Shown: piece by piece, positions 15,848 through 23,611 of the stretch | How the letters are laid out: every line of letters begins with the position of its first letter | Position numbering within the stretch: the stretch's first letter is position 1 | DNA from: Proteobacteria bacterium UBA6908 | Lineage (GTDB): Bacteria; Pseudomonadota; Gammaproteobacteria; Acidiferrobacterales; UBA6901 | NCBI GenBank assembly: GCA_002451085.1 | Contig: DKBE01000038.1 | Span: 1 to 27,791 of the forward strand | Reading direction: 5' to 3' | DNA length: 27,791 nucleotides | The notes under the pieces: generated by a model | The model's input: the letters and a program-made list of their open reading frames with translations, nothing else | Database searches by the model: none | What the model was told of the DNA's origin: nothing | Translations under genes and position numbers: made by a program

Positions 15848-16061
15848 CTTGTACGAATCATACCTGTTTTTGCGCGAAAAACATGCGCTTCGCGATGGTG
15901 CATGAATGAAACTGCACGCACCGGGGTGGACCCGCTGAGCACGCTGGTGTACCGTCAAAGAGTCTGATTCTCCGCATAGATACTGAGATTTTCCACGGTG
16001 GCACCGGGTTTGCTTCGCTGGTGTGAACCGGAGATCGATAACCACTCGCGAGACTTTAAGC
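15848..16061. promoter_or_regulatory. Divergent promoter region between anbu and the ATP-grasp gene
   Basis: These 214 bases separate two head-to-head genes of one functional locus. TATGAT on the minus strand (15862-15857) is a good -10 for anbu, though no strong -35 is seen. A near-palindrome TTTTTGCGCGAAAAA at 15867-15881 could be an operator. No clear promoter stands out for the + strand gene. Confidence 0.4.
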
Positions 16062-17516
16062 ATGGCGATCCGCTGGGGCAGTTACCGCATCAAGGGCTAT
16101 TACGACGAGCTGATTCGCGCCGCCGGCAAGGCGCGCCCGGCGGCGGCGCGCGTGTGCGACTACCTGCGAACCCTGAAGGATGGAGAAATCGAAGAACGCC
16201 GCCAGGCGGCGGAGCTGGCCATCCGGCTCATGGGGATCACCTTCACGGTATATTCCGAGCAGGAAGGATCGATCGATCGGGCATGGCCGTTCGACATCAT
16301 CCCGCGCATCATCCCCAGTGCGGAATGGCGCCGCATCGAAGCAGGTCTCAAGCAGCGGGTACGCGCCCTCAATCTGTTTATCGAAGACATCTATCACGAA
16401 CAGCGAGTGGTGCGAGACGGCATTTTCCCGCGCGAGATCCTCGACAGCTCGAAGAATTTCCGGCCGCAGTGTGTCGGCATCAGCCCGCCGCGCGGTGTGT
16501 GGGCGCACATCTGCGGCAGCGATCTGATTCGTGACAAGGACGGTACCGTGTACGTGCTCGAGGACAACCTGCGCGTGCCGTCCGGCGTCTCGTACATGCT
16601 CGAGAACCGGTTGGTGATGAAGCGTGTATTTCCCGAGCTGTTCGAGACCCACAGCATCCGTCCGGTCGACGATTATCCCTCGCAGCTGTACGACATGCTG
16701 TGCTCGATCACGCCGCGCCCGGTCGACCAGCCAGAGGTGGTGGTGCTCACGCCCGGTATCTATAACTCCGCCTATTTCGAACACGCCTATCTCGCCCAGC
16801 AAATGGGTGCCGAACTGGTCGAAGGGCGTGATCTCGTGGTTGGAGAGGACGACTGTGTCTATATGCGTACCATCGAGGGGCTCACGCGCGTCGACGTGAT
16901 CTATCGTCGCATTGATGACCTGTATCTCGATCCCGAGGCCTTCGATCCGGCCTCACAGCTCGGTGTGCCGGGACTGATGCGCGCCTGGAAGGCCGGCCAG
17001 GTGGCGCTGGTCAATGCCCCGGGTGCCGGTGTGGCGGACGACAAGGTGGTGTATGCCTTCGTGCCGAAGTTCATCAAGTACTATCTGGATGAGGAGCCGA
17101 TTCTGCCGAACGTGCCGACGCACCTGTGCACCGATGAGAAGGAGCGCGATTATGTACTGGCCAACCTCGACAAGCTGGTCGTCAAGCCGGCGAATGAATC
17201 GGGTGGCTACGGCATGCTCATCGGCCCGCACGCCACCGCCAAGGAGCGTGAGGAGTTCGTGCGCCTGATTCGCAAGGATCCGCGCAACTACATTGCCCAG
17301 CCGCTGGTGACGCTATCGACCACACCGACATTGATCGACACTCACGTCGAGCCGCGTCATGTTGACCTGCGGCCGTTCATCCTGTCTGGTGAAACCGTCA
17401 CGGTGACTACCGGCGGGCTGACGCGAGTGGCACTGCGCAAGGGATCCACCGTGGTCAATTCATCGCAGGGCGGCGGCAGCAAGGACACCTGGATCGTCGA
17501 GGAGACAGCGACATGA
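16062..17516 (+). CDS. Circularly permuted ATP-grasp protein (COG2308, type 2)
   Basis: The 484-residue protein is a circularly permuted ATP-grasp enzyme. Landmarks are the early WPFDIIPRIIPSAEW, FIEDIYHEQRVVRDG, VLEDNLRVPSGVSYMLENR, then KLVVKPANESGGYGM (the lysine and glycine-rich ATP loop) and DLRPFILSG. Aravind and co-workers predicted that such proteins are peptide or amide ligases that, with alpha-E and transglutaminase-like partners, make or attach peptide tags; the product is unknown. I chose the ATG at 16062 (MAIRWGSYRIKGYYDEL), as the upstream GTG at 16023 adds unconserved residues. It overlaps the alpha-E gene by 4 bases (ATGA). Confidence 0.9.
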   Translation: MAIRWGSYRIKGYYDELIRAAGKARPAAARVCDYLRTLKDGEIEERRQAAELAIRLMGITFTVYSEQEGSIDRAWPFDIIPRIIPSAEWRRIEAGLKQRVRALNLFIEDIYHEQRVVRDGIFPREILDSSKNFRPQCVGISPPRGVWAHICGSDLIRDKDGTVYVLEDNLRVPSGVSYMLENRLVMKRVFPELFETHSIRPVDDYPSQLYDMLCSITPRPVDQPEVVVLTPGIYNSAYFEHAYLAQQMGAELVEGRDLVVGEDDCVYMRTIEGLTRVDVIYRRIDDLYLDPEAFDPASQLGVPGLMRAWKAGQVALVNAPGAGVADDKVVYAFVPKFIKYYLDEEPILPNVPTHLCTDEKERDYVLANLDKLVVKPANESGGYGMLIGPHATAKEREEFVRLIRKDPRNYIAQPLVTLSTTPTLIDTHVEPRHVDLRPFILSGETVTVTTGGLTRVALRKGSTVVNSSQGGGSKDTWIVEETAT

Positions 17517-18496
17517 TGCTGTCACGGGTTGCTGAAAATCTGTACTGGATGGCGCGCTACCTCGAGCGCGCCGAGAACACGGCACGCCTCGTCAACGTCA
17601 ACTCCAACCTGCTGCTCGATCTGCCGCCGCAGGTGCGCCCCGGCTGGGCGCCGCTGATCGAGATCACCGGGGGTGAAGCGCAGTTTCGCCAAGCCTATGG
17701 CGAGGCAGACGAACGCAGTGTGGCAAAATTCATGATCGGCGATACCGCCAACCCGGGTTCGATTCTGTCGTCTCTGGGACAGGCGCGCGAGAATGCCCGG
17801 ACGGTGCGCGATTACATGCCGCGCGAGGCCTGGGAGCAGGTGAACGCCTTGATGTTGAACGCCAAGAGCAATCTCGCTTCCGGTCTCGGCCACCGCCGGC
17901 GCTTTGAATACCTGCGTGACATCATCCACGGTGTCCAGCAGATCACTGGCCTGCTGGCCGGTACCATGACACACGACGAGGGCTACCAGTTTCTGCGCAT
18001 GGGCCGCAATCTCGAACGCGGTGACATGACAATACGCATTATCGATGTGCGCTCGGCCAATCTGTTGCCCGGCAGCAGCGAGGCGCTCACGCCGTTCCAG
18101 AATATCCAGTGGATGAGCGTGCTCAAGTCCCTGTCCGGCTACCAGATGTACCGGCGTGCGATGCGGACCCCGGTCCGTCGCCCGGAGGTGCTCAAGTTTC
18201 TGTTCAAGGAGCGGCTGTTTCCGCGCGCGTTCTACCACACCATGATGGAGGTCGACAGTTGCCTGCGGGTGTTGCCGCGCCGCGATGTGCCGATCACGCG
18301 CCTGGCGGCATTGCGCAGTCTGGTGACCGCCGCGCGACCCGAGGCCATGAGCCAGGAGGAATTGCACCACTTTATCGACCAGCTGGAGCAGGGCCTGATC
18401 ATGGTCAATAACACCATCAGTGATACCTACTTTCTGTCGACGAATCCAGCTGTACCGGGCCGCATGGCGGTGCCGTCAGAAACAGAAGCCGAATAA
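17513..18496 (+). CDS. Alpha-E domain protein (COG2307)
   Basis: The 327-residue all-helical protein starts with the family signature MLSRVAENLYWMARYLERAENTAR and keeps other hallmarks such as GQARENARTVRDYMPREAWEQVN. It is the constant partner of the CP-ATP-grasp protein, with which it is translationally coupled through an ATGA overlap. Its role is unresolved; it is thought to assist the ligase. In many genomes a transglutaminase gene follows; here the next gene is on the other strand and unrelated. Confidence 0.9.
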   Translation: MMLSRVAENLYWMARYLERAENTARLVNVNSNLLLDLPPQVRPGWAPLIEITGGEAQFRQAYGEADERSVAKFMIGDTANPGSILSSLGQARENARTVRDYMPREAWEQVNALMLNAKSNLASGLGHRRRFEYLRDIIHGVQQITGLLAGTMTHDEGYQFLRMGRNLERGDMTIRIIDVRSANLLPGSSEALTPFQNIQWMSVLKSLSGYQMYRRAMRTPVRRPEVLKFLFKERLFPRAFYHTMMEVDSCLRVLPRRDVPITRLAALRSLVTAARPEAMSQEELHHFIDQLEQGLIMVNNTISDTYFLSTNPAVPGRMAVPSETEAE

Positions 18497-18525
18497 CGCG
18501 CCGGAGAATTTACTCCAGTGCGCAG

Positions 18526-18906
18526 CTAGTCGCCGATTCGCCCCCAGCTGCAGGTCAGGTCCAGTTCCAGCTCAAAGCGCGGGCCGCGCGACTGGTAACG
18601 ACCCGTGGATTCCTGCACGTTGAGGGTGAACTCGCGCGGCGCGGTGCTGCGCTCGCGGGCCAGCAATGTGAGCGTATGGGCACGCGCGTCAACACGGCGA
18701 GCAACCATGTCCCAGCTGACCGCATCCTGCAATTCATTCTGAATGAACAGGGCAAACGCCAGGATCTGATCCTGTTTTTCATCCACCAGCAAATCGATCG
18801 TGTGGGTGCGGCTGGTGCAGCTCATCCATTCATCAGTGAGGCCCGGGCGCGACCAGGCCAACATCAGCCCGAGCAAAGCGAGAACAACCGGGCGCAGGCG
18901 CGGCAT
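18526..18906 (-). CDS. Small exported protein, unknown function
   Basis: From the ATG at 18906 the product is about 126 residues with a signal peptide (MPRLRPVVLALLGLMLAWSR...). The mature part is beta-rich and has two cysteines (WMSCTSRT and DLTCSWG) that may form a disulfide. Upstream in-frame starts at 18918 and 18933 would lengthen the n-region; 18933 lies only a few bases after the preceding stop codon, so coupling with the aldolase/dehydrogenase gene is possible. I recognise no family. It converges with the alpha-E gene. Confidence 0.6.
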   Translation of the reverse strand: MPRLRPVVLALLGLMLAWSRPGLTDEWMSCTSRTHTIDLLVDEKQDQILAFALFIQNELQDAVSWDMVARRVDARAHTLTLLARERSTAPREFTLNVQESTGRYQSRGPRFELELDLTCSWGRIGD

Positions 18907-18935
18907 GTAGTTGGGCATGCGAATGATCGTCATAT

Positions 18936-20909
18936 TCAGATCACCCGGTCATTGCCGCCGTCCACCGGAATTTGTGCGCCGGTGGTCTTGGCAAACAACG
19001 GGCCACACAGCTCGGCGGCCAACTCGGCGACATCGCGGCTGGTGATCTCGGTACGCAGCAGGTTTTTACGCTTGTACTGATCGACGCTCATGCCGTAATG
19101 CGCCGCTCGCGCCTGCAGAACCTCATCGGTCCACAGGCCGGTATCGAACACCGCATCCGGGTGCAGGGTGTTGAGACGGATGCCATCACCGGCCCACTCG
19201 AGCGCCGCGACCCGCAACAGTTGCTGCAGCGCGGCCTTGGAGGCGGAGTAAGCAGCCGCCCCGGGTCCGGGCGCAGAAACGTTTTTTGAGCCGATCGCCA
19301 CCACCCGTCCACCGTTGGGGGCAAGTTTGAGCAGCGTGTGGGTTTCGCGCAGTAGCGCGAGGTTGGCATCGAGATTCACGCGCATGACCTTGTGCCAGTC
19401 ATCGGTGGCCAGCGACTCGACACGCGTGCCGGGCGGGAACAACCCGGCGTTGAGCACCAGCATGTCCAGCCCGCCGAAGGCGCGCACGCCGTGCTCAATG
19501 GCCTGCACGAGCCGCGGCGTGTCGGTGACGTCACACTGCAGACCGACAAAATCCGGACGCCGGGGTTGCTGCGTGATGCCCGGATCGAGATCGAGCCCGA
19601 CCACGGCCGCACCGCGTGCCAGAAACGCCTCGACGCAAGCCCTGCCGATGCCGGACGCCGCACCGGTTACCAGCACCACTTCGCCAGCAAATAATTTTGG
19701 TGGACCGCTTTTCTTGAGCTTGGCTTGCTCCAGATCCCAGTATTCCATGTCAAACAGGTCCTTCGGCGGCAGCGCCTGATAACCGCCGAGGCGCGCCGCG
19801 CGCATCTGTATGTCCATGGTGTGCGAATAAATGTCATGCACGATGGCCGCTTCGCGGGCGCTGCGCCCGAGTGTGCACACACCAAGCTGCAGGTCGAGCA
19901 CCACACGCGGCGCCGGGTCGAGCATCACCTTTGGCGCGCGGGCGGTCGGGTGATAGGCCTCGAAGGCCTGGCGATAATCCTCGGCGTAGACCTGGGCGTC
20001 CCGACCCAGCATTGGTACGCGTCGAGTGCGGATGACGTGATCCGGAGTGACCGGACCCTGCTGCGTGAGGCGCACCAGGTCATCGCGGCGCACAAAGGCC
20101 AGGCTGCGCGAATCGGTATGGGCCGTGCAGATGAGCGGGCACCCGGCGATCCGCGACAGTTGTTGACGCAGCTGTGCAAGGTCGTGACGCAACGGCACCG
20201 GCCCCGGTGTCAGCGCTGGCAAGGCAATCGTCCAGGCGTTGTGGCGCGCCAGGTAATCCTCGGCGCGCGTGACCAGGTCGATCATGCGTTCGTACGATTC
20301 GCGCGCGCTCTGGCCAAAGCTGAATACACCGTGGTGTAACAGGATCATGCCTATGGTCTTCGCATGGCTCTCGGCCGGATAGCGCTCGGCGACCAGCCGG
20401 GCCAGATCGAATCCCGGCATGACATACGGAATGATGACCACACTGTCTCCATAGATTTCACGGAGACGGGCCGCGCCATCGCGGCTGTTCATCACCGCCA
20501 GCACGGCATCGGCATGGGTGTGGTCGACATAGCGATGCGGGAGCACGGCGTGCAGCAGGGTTTCCACCGATGGTGCCGGCGCCTCCGCGCGCGTGGTGTA
20601 GGCACGCAACTGGTTGACCATCTCGGGATCGGACAGGGCGGGCAGCGTGGCGAGGCGCAGCAGGGGCGCGAGGCGCACCGGAGCAAAGCCATTGGCATCG
20701 ATGTGCTCGAGGTCGGCTCCGCTGCCCTTCACATACAGCAGGGTTTCGTTCTCGCCAAAGAGGTTTGGCGCTTCCAGTTTGACCGAAGTGTTGCCACCAC
20801 CGTGCAGCACCAGCGACGGATCGCGCCCCAGCAGTTGCGAGCTGTAGACCCGCTGGCCCAGTTCGCCCTCAAATGTCCGGGCTTCGGTATCGTTCCAGAG
20901 ACTGTTCAC
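18936..20909 (-). CDS. Bifunctional class II aldolase / short-chain dehydrogenase
   Basis: The 657-residue protein is a fusion. Residues 1-380 or so form a class II (RhaD/FucA-like) aldolase domain with GGGNTS (37-42), a metal-binding HTHAD (130-134) and LHHG (191-194). Residues 408-657 form a short-chain dehydrogenase with TGAASGIG (415-422), NAG (488-490) and the catalytic Tyr554-x3-Lys558. Fusions of this type are known as RhaD-like aldolase/lactaldehyde dehydrogenases in deoxy-sugar use. All key residues are present, so both halves are probably active. No sugar kinase, isomerase or transporter lies nearby, so the substrate is uncertain. Confidence 0.88.
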   Translation of the reverse strand: MNSLWNDTEARTFEGELGQRVYSSQLLGRDPSLVLHGGGNTSVKLEAPNLFGENETLLYVKGSGADLEHIDANGFAPVRLAPLLRLATLPALSDPEMVNQLRAYTTRAEAPAPSVETLLHAVLPHRYVDHTHADAVLAVMNSRDGAARLREIYGDSVVIIPYVMPGFDLARLVAERYPAESHAKTIGMILLHHGVFSFGQSARESYERMIDLVTRAEDYLARHNAWTIALPALTPGPVPLRHDLAQLRQQLSRIAGCPLICTAHTDSRSLAFVRRDDLVRLTQQGPVTPDHVIRTRRVPMLGRDAQVYAEDYRQAFEAYHPTARAPKVMLDPAPRVVLDLQLGVCTLGRSAREAAIVHDIYSHTMDIQMRAARLGGYQALPPKDLFDMEYWDLEQAKLKKSGPPKLFAGEVVLVTGAASGIGRACVEAFLARGAAVVGLDLDPGITQQPRRPDFVGLQCDVTDTPRLVQAIEHGVRAFGGLDMLVLNAGLFPPGTRVESLATDDWHKVMRVNLDANLALLRETHTLLKLAPNGGRVVAIGSKNVSAPGPGAAAYSASKAALQQLLRVAALEWAGDGIRLNTLHPDAVFDTGLWTDEVLQARAAHYGMSVDQYKRKNLLRTEITSRDVAELAAELCGPLFAKTTGAQIPVDGGNDRVI

Positions 20910-20960
20910 GTGTCAGCGCAAGTCCAGGGAGCAGGAAAGATTTAGGTATGGGCGTTTGGT

Positions 20961-22265
20961 CTAGCCGGAAGGCAATGCCAGCACCGACTGGGCTGGTCCG
21001 CGTTGCTTGGCTTGGGCCAGCGCCTCATCGGCGCGTTGCAGCAACGCTTCCGGGGCTTCGCCGTGGGAATACAGTGTCAGTACACTCGAGAATGATGGCA
21101 GCGGGACGGTTTTGCCGTTGACGTCGATGAAGGTTCCAGCGGCGCGCTTTTGCACCTTGTCGAGTGCGCGGCTGGCACCTTCCTTCTGGGTATTCGGCAG
21201 CAGCACGGCAAATTCATCATCGCCGTAACGGGCCACCAGATCGTAGCCGCGGAACTGCGACATGATCTCGTGGGCATAGGTGTAGAGCACGCTGTCGCCG
21301 GCCGACTCCCCGTGCAGTGCATTGAGGCCCTTGAGGTTGTCGATGTCGATCAGCGCCAGTGACAGCGAGAAACCATAACGTCGCGCCCGGCCGATTTCGG
21401 CATTGAGCTGGCGCAGAAAGGCATTGCGGTTCGGAAGCCCGGTCAGCTCGTCGGTCAGGCTGTACTTGCGGGCGCGGTCGAGGGCCTGCGCCAGGGCGCG
21501 CCGGTCCTCGGTCATGGTTTGCAGTTCCTGACTGGCATTCGCCAGCTGGCTTTCAAGCTCGCGATGCTCCTGGATCATTTCCTCGATACCGCGGCTCAGC
21601 TGCTGCTTGAGCTGTTTGGTGTCGGCCAGGTCCGCAGGTTGACCGAGGGCGACAAGGCTGGTGCGCAGCAACTCGTCGAGATCCTGGCCTTGCGTCAGGG
21701 TCTGGGCCATTTCGCGGGCCAGCTGTTCGGGCAGGGTTTCGCTGGCCGGTTCTGCCTCGACGACGGGCACAGGTTCGATTCGTGGCGGTGGCGCCGGCCT
21801 GGGCGGCGGTTCCGGAGTAATGAATGCCTGGAACGCCGAGCGGCGTACCGGTTTGTCTTTTTTCTCTACGGGTGCGGGGGCTGGTTCGTTGACGGGCGTC
21901 GTCTCGACGACATGCGTCACCGGTGCCGTTACGGTCGAAGGACGTGGCGGTACTGTCGGCATCGCTGTATTGGTGGCGGCCGCCGGTCGGGTCGTGACCT
22001 GTGCCTGCAGTTCGCCCAGATAGGGTCGAAGCCGTTGTTGAATCAGCTTGACGCGGACTCGGGTGGACGGATCGGCATCCGGATTGGCGAGGTAACGGTC
22101 AAGCAGTTTGTCTGCAAAGGCCAGAAAGGCCGACTCGATCTGGGTGTCGCCAAATTTACGCAGCCCACGCGCGATGAAGCTGTGCAGAATCATGCCCTCG
22201 GTGGTCTTTTTCAGACCCTCGAGAATCGCGAGCACATTTTCGAGTACAGATGGATCGGAGGCCAT
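20961..22265 (-). CDS. GGDEF-domain protein with a GDDEF active site
   Basis: The 434-residue cytoplasmic protein has an N-terminal helical region (1-90), a proline-rich linker (about 92-180), a coiled segment (about 180-265) and a C-terminal GGDEF domain. The active-site motif reads GDDEF (348-352) in place of GGDEF/GGEEF, and the usual GH after the substrate Asn is GE. The inhibitory I-site RxxD (Arg339-Asp342) stands five residues upstream as in active diguanylate cyclases. It may make c-di-GMP weakly or act as a c-di-GMP or GTP sensor. There are no membrane segments. It lies about 90 bases after the malic enzyme gene, same strand. Confidence 0.85.
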   Translation of the reverse strand: MASDPSVLENVLAILEGLKKTTEGMILHSFIARGLRKFGDTQIESAFLAFADKLLDRYLANPDADPSTRVRVKLIQQRLRPYLGELQAQVTTRPAAATNTAMPTVPPRPSTVTAPVTHVVETTPVNEPAPAPVEKKDKPVRRSAFQAFITPEPPPRPAPPPRIEPVPVVEAEPASETLPEQLAREMAQTLTQGQDLDELLRTSLVALGQPADLADTKQLKQQLSRGIEEMIQEHRELESQLANASQELQTMTEDRRALAQALDRARKYSLTDELTGLPNRNAFLRQLNAEIGRARRYGFSLSLALIDIDNLKGLNALHGESAGDSVLYTYAHEIMSQFRGYDLVARYGDDEFAVLLPNTQKEGASRALDKVQKRAAGTFIDVNGKTVPLPSFSSVLTLYSHGEAPEALLQRADEALAQAKQRGPAQSVLALPSG

Positions 22266-22355
22266 GGTTGCCGGAAAAGTATGCAGTCTCCCGCCTCGGG
22301 GGCCAATGGCCCCGGGATGGGGGCAAGGCTTCGGCGGATGGTTGGCGATGTTCTA

Positions 22356-23600
22356 TCAGGCAGTATAGTGCTTCGGCAGCGGAGCACGAGCGACCGCACT
22401 TTCGATGGCCGCGCGCGCGACCGCAGCCGGCACCACCTGAATGAGCCGCGGGTCCACCGGTTTGGGGATGATGTATTCCGGCCCGAACTCGAGATGCGAC
22501 AGGCGGTAGGCCTCCAGCACCTCCGGGGGTACCGGTTCCCGGGCCAGTTTCGCCAGCGCGTGCACGGCGGCCACCAGCATGGTGCCGTTAATGGTGCGGG
22601 CGCGCACATCCAGGGCACCACGGAAAATAAACGGGAAGCCGAGCACGTTATTCACCTGGTTCGGGTAGTCCGAGCGACCGCAGGCCACGATCACGTCGTG
22701 GCGCGCGGCCTGCGCGGCTTCCGGGCGGATTTCCGGGTCCGGGTTGGAGAGCGCGAAGACCACCGGTTTCGGAGCCATGGACCGGATCATGTCCGGGGTC
22801 ACCAGGTTCGGGCCGGAGACACCGATTAGTGCATCGGCACCACGGAGCGCATCGGCCAGGGTGCGACTTGTGGTGTGGAGGGCAAATGCGCGCTTGTAGA
22901 CATTGAGGTCCTGGCGCCCGGCGTGGATGACGCCATTGCGGTCGACCATCATCAGGTTTTCGCGCCGCGCACCGAGTTCGATGAGCAGGTTCAGCGAGGC
23001 AATGCCGGCGGCGCCCGCGCCGAGACACACGAGGCGCGCGTCGGCCAGTGATTTCCCCTGCAGTTCAAGGGCATTCAGCAGCCCGGCAGCGACAATCACA
23101 GCCGTGCCGTGCTGGTCATCGTGAAACACCGGGATGTCGAGTCGTTCGCGCAGCGTCTGCTCGATTTCGAAACAGGCGGGCGCCGCGATGTCTTCGAGAT
23201 TGATGCCGCCGAACGTCGGCGCGATCGCCTGCACGGTGAGGATGAAGTCCTCGGTGTTCTTGGCGTTCACTTCGATGTCGAATACGTCGATGTTGGCAAA
23301 ACGCTTGAACAGCACTGCCTTGCCCTCCATCACCGGCTTGCCGGCCAGCGCCCCGACATTGCCGAGGCCGAGGACGGCGGTGCCGTCGGTGATTACCCCC
23401 ACCAGGTTCCCTTTGGCGGTGTAGCGGTAGGCGGCCTCGGCATCCGCGGCAATGGCGCGCACGGGTTCGGCCACTCCCGGGGTGTAGGCGAGCGCCAGAT
23501 CGGCCTGGGTGTCACACGGCTTGGTGGCCGTGATGGCGATTTTGCCGGGCTGGGGTTCAGCATGGTAACGGAGTGCGGCGGCTTTCAGGTCGGTGGTCAT
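22356..23600 (-). CDS. Malic enzyme, short single-module form
   Basis: The 414-residue protein is a bacterial malic enzyme that oxidatively decarboxylates malate to pyruvate with NAD(P). Landmarks are YTPGVAEP (39-46, catalytic Tyr), Lys94 in GKAVLFKRF, metal ligands in INLEDIAAPACFEIE and VFHDDQHGTA, and the dinucleotide loop LGAGAAGIA (193-201). It lacks the C-terminal phosphotransacetylase-like domain that makes E. coli MaeB about 760 residues long. Coenzyme preference cannot be read safely. It starts 11 bases after the M48 peptidase stop, suggesting one transcript. Confidence 0.92.
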   Translation of the reverse strand: MTTDLKAAALRYHAEPQPGKIAITATKPCDTQADLALAYTPGVAEPVRAIAADAEAAYRYTAKGNLVGVITDGTAVLGLGNVGALAGKPVMEGKAVLFKRFANIDVFDIEVNAKNTEDFILTVQAIAPTFGGINLEDIAAPACFEIEQTLRERLDIPVFHDDQHGTAVIVAAGLLNALELQGKSLADARLVCLGAGAAGIASLNLLIELGARRENLMMVDRNGVIHAGRQDLNVYKRAFALHTTSRTLADALRGADALIGVSGPNLVTPDMIRSMAPKPVVFALSNPDPEIRPEAAQAARHDVIVACGRSDYPNQVNNVLGFPFIFRGALDVRARTINGTMLVAAVHALAKLAREPVPPEVLEAYRLSHLEFGPEYIIPKPVDPRLIQVVPAAVARAAIESAVARAPLPKHYTA

Positions 23601-23611
23601 GCGCAGGATGC

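Noticed and set aside
15848..16063. N-terminal extension of the anbu frame by 72 codons
   Set aside because: It would block exposure of the catalytic Thr1 and overlap the divergent ATP-grasp gene.
18497..18525. Possible weak stem GGAG/CTCC between convergent genes
   Set aside because: A four-pair stem without a T-run does not support a terminator.
22299..22312. Hairpin GGGGCC-AAT-GGCCCC between the malic enzyme and GGDEF genes
   Set aside because: No T-run follows on either strand, so I do not call it a terminator; it may be chance in GC-rich DNA.
21519..22829. Plus-strand open frame of 436 codons
   Set aside because: It is antisense to the GGDEF and malic enzyme genes, crosses their intergenic gap, and has low-complexity composition.
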